Below are positions 60,701 through 64,000 of a DNA stretch of 64,000 nucleotides, piece after piece (positions within the stretch are counted from its first letter, which is position 1; the number at the start of each line of letters is the position of its first letter). The notes beneath the pieces were generated by a model. It saw only the letters and a program-made list of their open reading frames with translations, did not search any database and had not been told where the DNA came from. A program made the translations under genes and the position numbers. The stretch covers positions 49,973,058 to 50,037,057 of the forward strand of contig CM049310.1 in assembly GCA_026874595.1 (NCBI GenBank), written 5' to 3'. The DNA is from Sipunculus nudus (taxonomy: Eukaryota; Annelida; Sipuncula; Golfingiida; Sipunculidae).

Positions 60701-63676
60701 TTTAACCCATTTGCGGCATTATTTAGCAATGATTATTTGTTTCAAACGTAAAATGAATAAAAGGCTGACATCGTAAAGAGTCACACAATGGCAGACGATC
60801 GTTTTAAAATCAAGTTTGAGTGCCGCCATGTGCTGAAACGCCCTGGTATTCTGCCAAGAATATTTTGAACGGCTGTACGCTGTGGGTGGTAAACAGAACA
60901 GCCACCTATTTCGTCCCATCATGCCTTGCGCGAACACTGCCTTGACAAAATGGCTCCCCACACGGAAACTTTCTTCAGGAAAAAACTTGCTTACCCGGAC
61001 TGGCCACTTTAATTTTACCTTAAAATCACTCGTTTTCAAGCGTCATGTTTCCTATACGTGCGTATCTCGACAAGGTAACTTCAGTTACTTTGATATTTAG
61101 TTAAGTAGACCAGCGATGTTTTCAAACGCACCAGCAAATTGTGACATGGAGCGATGTCAACGTACGATGTGATGATGATAATACCGAAGTAACCGGTATG
61201 AAAATGATTTGAATCTTCCGAGTAATTCCAGAAAATGGAATTTTCATCAAAAATTAAGATTTCAAAATATTACTTTTAGAATTAAAATATACAGTGACTT
61301 GAAATGGATCAGCAGAATATTTTTTTCCAAAATATAATGACAAATCGGTAGTAAACAAGAAAACGGCACGGAATATAAAATCTGTATAAACAGGCAGAGG
61401 TTCATCGGCCCTTACGTCTTCCCAAACTTCATGCTTGAGTGACCCTGCAAAAAAAGTGTTATGATGTGTTTAAATAATATGCCCAAGGAATTTTAATGTG
61501 GTCAGGAATGGCCGAGTCGCAACCTACGCCTGTTCATTTCTAGATGATAGCTTGATTGTGTCTTTTGTCAAATCATTCCGTAGCAAAAGTTGGTGCGGTT
61601 TTAAAGGGGGGTTCTTAGTATTTGAGCCTCTCGCGGTGTCTCACCTGGAATTTCGGCGAAGTCTGGGTGCGGTTTTAATCGGAAGTGTGGTTTTAAGTGG
61701 AGATTTTACGGTACTTCCTTTCACTGATGAAATATCCTGTTTATTTGCCTGCCTGTCTATTTACAGGATGTATAAAAAATATTGAAAACATTTCAAGAAA
61801 AATAAATGGAGCTCTGTGTTGAATTATTGTCTCTTCTTATTCACAATGTGTAACATTGTTTTATTGAAAAAAGGAAAACCATTGATTAATGTTTTATTCT
61901 TGATCTTTTTAGCTTATATGCTGTAATACCCATATGATGTCACTTCAAGAATGGCCTCCAGTGAAACATGATGCTGATGTTAAATAAGAAAAATGAATAT
62001 TTTTGGTGTACTTGAAAAAATAAAATAAACATTATGGAAAATAAAGATGTACATAAATTAGCAACTACTGGTATGTTTTTATATGTATTCATGTAAAAGT
62101 GAGATTTGTGCATGATTGAACAGACCAGAGAGAAACATATAACCCCCTGGAGAGAGTATGTGTAATTTACTGTGTACATACAGGTGACTATTTTCGTGTG
62201 TTACAGGGAGATGTGTACATTAATGAGCACATGTGCTCTTCATCTAAACACGTCTGAGAACAACATATACCACTGTGGAGAGAGCACCTGTATCTGTCTC
62301 TGTAACCTGGCTGTCAGTCATGCCCAGAAGGTGAGTTTAAATTAATGAAACCGGTCTATCAACTTACAAAGGAATAAAACTTAAACATTACACTGTTCAC
62401 ATGCTGTCTAAACAAAAACACATGTTACCAGAAACAGTTCAGGTTAATATATGGCTTTATTTGTTTGGTTAGATTATTGATGCCTTCCCGGTAATGTTAA
62501 ATGTTTGACCAAAACATCATACCAGTTGGCTGCATTTAGTGTAAAGCAAGAGTCATTAGTTCGCTTCAACTGCCTTGTTCATTATTCATGATATAGACAC
62601 CAGAACGACTCACTGAATCAATGTCTGTGAAAGCATAGCAAGCTGCCACAGACGTGGTAGTATGAAGATGCTACAGTTAAATAAGCATGGTTCCATGCTG
62701 TCAAATGTATGATTTTAATAATTATCAATTTATTTTAGACTGTCATGGATTCATTTTATAGAATAATTATACAAGTTCCTGAATCTGTGTTTTATGGTTT
62801 TACTGTGCATGATGTGACTTCAGATTGTGATGTAATCTGAGTCATATACAGTATATACTGTGCTTTTGACGTCCAGATTATTACTTTTAATCCTTTTAAA
62901 TCCATACTACTTTATCCAGTTATATTTATTGAGTTGAACTACAGTATTATAGGCTTGCAATTCCTCTTAAAGGTAGCCTTTGTAATATTAATTTACATCC
63001 TTGACTGTTCAACAAAAGGTTGAACCTTTAAAAATCTATTTGAAATAAACAAATTTGTGGAATTACGTCCTCCACTTCCGCCTTGTTATTTTAGCTCCTG
63101 TGATCTTCACGCTTGCCTTCTTAATGTTTTTTAATCTCCTGAAGATGTCTGCACATGTCATAGTGCCTGTGTTTTAGTTTTCATTGTCCCCTTAATAAAA
63201 AATCTCCACTTGTCATAATTTTTGTTGTGGAAAAAAATTGAAAATTTTTTTTTTGGAGCAGTTGATAATAAATTTTCAGACAGACACTCCAAAACCAATC
63301 CCAACCAAGGTATTTGAATGAAATTGGATAATATTTAGGAAAGTTATTGCCCTGAAACGAAAATCTGACAGACGGACAAACAGAGGGACAGACAGACAGA
63401 TAAACCCAAATCTGTGTCCCCAATTCCTCAGAAATGGGCGACAAAAAAGCCTTAGGGTCTGGCATGTTTCTTTCTTCAGGGAGATTTCATCATGGCCTCA
63501 GACATTCTGGACCACTGCAAACAAATGTTTCCAGCCTCGTCTCAGTATTCCAAAATCTGGATCTTGACAGAACAGCAGCTGGCCTTTGATCAAGCTGTCA
63601 ATCACCTGAAGTATGACGTGGCCCAGCAGGCGGTCACAAGTATTGCATCAGTTAACGAGCCTGAGGCTGCCTACAG
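45557..63676 (+). CDS. ANAPC5: Anaphase-promoting complex subunit 5, exons 1-14 (3' end beyond window)
   Basis: Fourteen GT-AG exons join into one open frame of 612 codons plus 2 nt, with all phases agreeing. Matches to animal ANAPC5 are unmistakable: LAYDKLSFSQVIKLYNLF (exon 4), FLSYLNHLRINEF and HHYFDR (exon 8), GLRYAALSLTALHYRFGH (exon 8), EAIRMAQETNDAVCLQHAL (exon 9), SYAQKAALWNLYG (exon 12), and the CNLAVSHAQKGDFIMASDIL join (exons 13-14). The vertebrate protein is about 755 residues, so roughly 240 residues remain outside. ANAPC5 is a TPR-type scaffold of the APC/C platform, the ubiquitin ligase that drives mitotic exit. It acts in the nucleus and cytosol with APC1 and APC4. Residues 318-445 correspond to the TPR-rich ANAPC5 domain. 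The loop before it (residues ~160-280) is lineage-specific and contains a duplicated DEPMTLQEILGPP segment. The start ATG lies 4 nt after a likely 5' UTR acceptor. Introns hold many transposons. Confidence 0.93.
46234..46740. mobile_element. Possible TTAA-type MITE in ANAPC5 intron 1
   Basis: Starts at a TTAA with AAGGGAACCAGTCACCT, similar to the left end of the 23539-24003 element. The right side has GCCCCTTTCAATGG near 46726, a weak inverted partner. Borders are uncertain. Confidence 0.3.
47021..47103 (+). CDS. ANAPC5: ANAPC5 exon 2
   Basis: After CTTTTTCCAG; EADRDLVDLVKQLQETATPG... Ends GCCAG|GTATGT, phase 2. Confidence 0.88.
47210..47525. mobile_element. MITE, PIF/Harbinger-like, copy 2 (ANAPC5 intron 2)
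   Basis: Flanked by TTA at 47207-47209 and 47526-47528. Left end GAGGGGCAAAAAAAAAAG followed by TTTGGTTCTGAGGCAC; right end AAACCATACCTTTT and a T-run ending GCC. Same family as 4938-5233. Confidence 0.6.
47861..47967 (+). CDS. ANAPC5: ANAPC5 exon 3
   Basis: After CCTATTTTAG; RLKEIDGNLDSWTSTFQLLN... and SSVIG (human TSVVG). Ends in phase 1 before GTAAGA. Confidence 0.9.
48450..48687 (+). CDS. ANAPC5: ANAPC5 exon 4
   Basis: After ATATTTCAG; LFIRRMNLAYDKLSFSQVIK matches human LFLRHMILAYSKLSFSQVFK. The second half is variable and carries DEPMTLQEILGPP (48602-48640), repeated in exon 5. Ends TTGAA|GTATAT, phase 2. Confidence 0.9.
48727..49170 (+). mobile_element. R4 element, 5'-truncated copy (ANAPC5 intron 4)
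   Basis: Begins GTCGGTCCGTAAACTTGCG and then follows the R4 units seen at 20081-20602 ('gataacttac', 'aatggattatctcactc', 'catgcatattaaataaggtcagcggtcac'). It ends with 'gatgtattatgcaccctttgtggtgc'; GCACC-ctttgt-GGTGC can form a 3' hairpin. The left inverted repeat is missing. Confidence 0.55.
49303..49437 (+). CDS. ANAPC5: ANAPC5 exon 5
   Basis: After TTATTTTAG; KPISKKPLDLLADDIGLADE then PMTLQEILGPPTKK. The DEPMTLQEILGPP segment (49355-49393) repeats that of exon 4. Ends AGCAG|GTAACA, phase 2. Confidence 0.85.
49720..49789 (+). CDS. ANAPC5: ANAPC5 exon 6
   Basis: After TATTTACAG; ends RRQAEYFISQQ, matching human QKQAEFFLSQQ. Phase 0 before GTATAT. Confidence 0.85.
49824..50005. mobile_element. 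Short mariner/pogo-like MITE (ANAPC5 intron 6)
   Basis: Left TA-CAGTAAAACATCCAAATTAC, right GAGAGTTTGTACTG-TA, with TA flanks. Internal phrases 'aataaagtggttgcatttttgaggtggtc' resemble the 'chain of gated GGTC' MITEs at 9724 and 55943. It begins 34 bp after the exon 6 donor. Confidence 0.45.
50532..50633 (+). CDS. ANAPC5: ANAPC5 exon 7
   Basis: After TTCTGTTCTAG; AQLLHHNEAAAHPPKILQQK followed by VMDLLKNDPALAEA, aligned to human ASLLKNDETKALTPASLQKE then LNNLLKFNPDFAEA. Phase 0 before GTAAGT. Confidence 0.9.
51243..53713 (+). mobile_element. R1 element copy D (ANAPC5 intron 7), ending 10 bp before exon 8
   Basis: The left end is TTTTTAGCTCAGCTGACTG with hairpin partner AGTCATCTGAGCTATAG and a TTGTCCATTGGGTGTCCGG leader. 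Two 3'-type ends are present: TGTCATGACCCATGGGTCC then TTTGTTT at 53089-53114, and CAGCTGAGCGCTGTGGCCCA then TGGGTCCCTTGTTT at 53681-53713. The final end is followed only by CTTATTCAG and exon 8. The internal units are old and AT-rich, with no 12-bp palindrome. It is non-coding. Confidence 0.55.
53724..53932 (+). CDS. ANAPC5: ANAPC5 exon 8
   Basis: First codon CAT directly after CTTATTCAG; HFLSYLNHLRINEFVGALES, HHYFDR, and GLRYAALSLTALHYRFGH of the TPR-rich ANAPC5 domain. Ends CACAG|GTAAGG, phase 2. Its acceptor borders an R1 terminus. Confidence 0.93.
54021..55085. repeat. 355-bp tandem repeat, three nearly identical copies (ANAPC5 intron 8)
   Basis: Unit starts at 54021, 54376 and 54731 (TTTTTGATACAGCAAAACAA), period exactly 355 bp. 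I saw only a handful of substitutions between copies, for example GCTAGACAC versus GCTGGACAC and a C/T difference in the ATTTACT phrase. Each unit contains GACACTAGGGGGCACTAG (54110, 54465, 54820), which resembles the CTCF core motif, and a CCTGCAGTTTTTCAGG hairpin. No ORF spans the unit. Confidence 0.9.
55163..55244 (+). CDS. ANAPC5: ANAPC5 exon 9
   Basis: After TATGCAACAG; RTEALMAVKEAIRMAQETND then AVCLQHAL, matching human AELALQEAIRIAQESNDHVC. Phase 0 before GTGAGT. Confidence 0.93.
55943..56048. mobile_element. Short mariner/pogo-like MITE, 25 bp before ANAPC5 exon 10
   Basis: Left TA-GAGTGAAATCTGTCTTAT, right inverted CTTTCAGATAGGTTCCACTG-TA, with TA flanks. Internal 'ggtcttattagac' phrases are shared with the copy at 9724-9918. 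Confidence 0.55.
56073..56165 (+). CDS. ANAPC5: ANAPC5 exon 10
   Basis: After TCTATAATAG; GWLYRLEEQDTTVTGHLVER then SYNKSVELAIP. Human SWLYVLGQKRSDSYVLLEHS is colinear. Phase 0; the donor GTTAGC is weaker than usual. Confidence 0.88.
56626..56693 (+). CDS. ANAPC5: ANAPC5 exon 11
   Basis: After TTCTGTTTCAG; YLVSLGVQAKGHHFALAASQ then PAR, colinear with human YLASLGIQSLVQQRAFAGKT. Ends AG|GTTTGA, phase 2. Confidence 0.88.
57416..60139 (+). mobile_element. R1 element copy E (ANAPC5 intron 11), ending 7 bp before exon 12
   Basis: The left end, hairpin and (CTGTCCGT)n leader are at 57416-57500. Units have palindromes or variants at 57757, 58094, 58430, 58766, 59113 and 59453 (spacing 336-347 bp). 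An R2 element is nested in the last unit at 59474-59955. The right end is CAGTCAGCTGAGC (60105-60117), GACCCATGGGTC and CACTTGTT to 60139. Units near both ends match copy A in type and order. It is non-coding. Confidence 0.7.
59474..59955 (+). mobile_element. R2 element nested in R1 copy E
   Basis: It begins with a hairpin GTATCCGCCAAAAC-gaa-GTTTTGCGGATAC (59474-59503). The inverted partner of GTATCCGCC is GGCAGATAC at 59915-59923 (one substitution), then ACATGTAGTCACTTGTCGG and TATTCTAGT. It carries one pair of diverged palindromes rather than an array. Compared with R1 copy A at 3200-3230, the host sequence is simply interrupted inside a T-run. Confidence 0.7.
60147..60260 (+). CDS. ANAPC5: ANAPC5 exon 12
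   Basis: After TTATTACAG; VFESMIKGDINNCQHSQLDL then MSVSYAQKAALWNLYGN, matching human LLHWKHSLSELIDISIAQKT then AIWRLYGR. Phase 2 before GTATAG. Its acceptor borders an R1 terminus. Confidence 0.92.
60297..61713. mobile_element. ~1.4-kb TIR element (ANAPC5 intron 12)
   Basis: Perfect 25-bp terminal inverted repeats TACCGTAAAATCTCCACTTA-AAACC (60297-60321; inverted at 61689-61713), with TA at both outer edges. The TA flank suggests Tc1/mariner-type insertion. The interior has only ORFs of about 106 codons or fewer, none transposase-like, so it is a non-autonomous copy. Confidence 0.65.
62207..62330 (+). CDS. ANAPC5: ANAPC5 exon 13
   Basis: After GTGTTACAG; REMCTLMSTCALHLNTSENN then ..CLCNLAVSHAQK (human ALCHLAELHAEQ). 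Phase 0 before GTGAGT. Confidence 0.9.
62331..63479. other. ANAPC5 intron 13
   Basis: AT-rich intron. A reversed CCGTC-type leader (GACAGACGGACAAACAGAGG at 63367-63386) with CAGACAGACAG suggests a minus-strand R-type repeat ending near 63465. Its other end is not clear. Confidence 0.35.
63480..63676 (+). CDS. ANAPC5: ANAPC5 exon 14
   Basis: After TTTCTTCAG; GDFIMASDILDHCKQMFPAS then SQYSKIWILTEQQLAFDQAV, colinear with human PPNSQHAQLWMLCDQKIQFD. Ends TACAG|GTCTCA (a weak donor), phase 2. The next exon is outside the window. Confidence 0.88.
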
Positions 63677-64000
63677 GTCTCAAATTTCAAGATTATAATT
63701 GATTAAAATAAAAAAGGTTCTGCTGTTTAATTTTCTAGTTCTGATAGCCCAGATTTGGTAGTTGTTGAGAATGTGATTTTTTCTGCTTTTAAATCTGTCT
63801 TGTGGCCTTATATAAATTCAAATTCAAGACATGTTATTAGAGAGTAGATCTTTTCATGATACAGCAGTGTGATTATTCTTTAAAATTATATAATTTTATG
63901 CTATAACATTATTATATTTGAATTTTGGTCGAGTTTTAAGGAAAGAGAAAATGAGTCTTAAAACAGTGTTAAGAGCATTCCTGTTATTTAAAGTAGACTA
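63677..64000. other. Start of ANAPC5 intron 14
   Basis: AT-rich with no exon visible before the window ends. Confidence 0.6.

Noticed and set aside
60719-61039. 106-codon minus-strand ORF in the intron 12 TIR element, considered as a transposase fragment
   Set aside because: No DDE/D motif, no helix-turn-helix and no similarity to transposases that I know.

Overview
This is a piece of an AT-rich animal nuclear genome. It has spliced genes with GT-AG introns, very long introns and intergenic DNA, many microsatellites and many short transposon copies, and nothing bacterial. The best guess is a lophotrochozoan, probably a bivalve or other mollusc. That guess rests on a MOLO1/TPM-domain gene, an intron-poor ankyrin gene, and CCGTCCGTCC-leader dispersed repeats with GCTCAGCTGAC ends of the kind familiar from molluscan DNA. 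The species cannot be fixed from sequence alone.

Three genes are supported, all on the + strand. (1) A five-exon gene at 13609-22265 encodes a 310-residue secreted/single-pass membrane protein of the MOLO1 (modulator of levamisole receptor-1, TPM-like) family. (2) An ankyrin-repeat ORF at 29963-31324 has 11 repeats in one uninterrupted exon. (3) The first 14 coding exons of ANAPC5, the APC/C subunit 5, lie at 45557-63676. They keep one open frame across every junction (612 codons plus 2 nt), and the gene continues past the right edge. ANAPC5 carries an in-frame duplication of a DEPMTLQEILGPP segment in exons 4 and 5.

The rest is mostly mobile DNA. At least four families, here called R1 to R4, share an architecture or parts of it: T-tract flanks, short subterminal inverted repeats, hairpins at or near the ends, a CCGTC-rich leader and an internal array of long tandem units. 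This is what one expects of non-autonomous Helentron-like (Helitron2/HINE) elements. R1 has copies at 831-3397, 24687-27608, 32903-34378, 51243-53713 and 57416-60139. R2 is at 6123-7637 (reverse) and 59474-59955, the latter nested inside R1. R3 is at 15150-17000 and, reversed, 37285-39590. R4 is at 20081-20602 and 48727-49170. R1 to R3 units repeatedly carry the 12-bp palindrome GGTGGCGCCACC or a near match. Small TIR elements (hAT-like, PIF/Harbinger-like, mariner/pogo-like, TTAA-type), two tRNA-derived SINE heads and a 355-bp x 3 tandem array fill much of what remains.

The most interesting observation joins the genes and the repeats. Two R1 elements in ANAPC5 introns 7 and 11 end 6-10 bp before the splice-acceptor AG of exons 8 and 12. 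Joining the flanks across each element restores an ordinary polypyrimidine tract plus AG. These elements appear to have landed inside the polypyrimidine tracts, and the host acceptor now reads through the element's 3' end.
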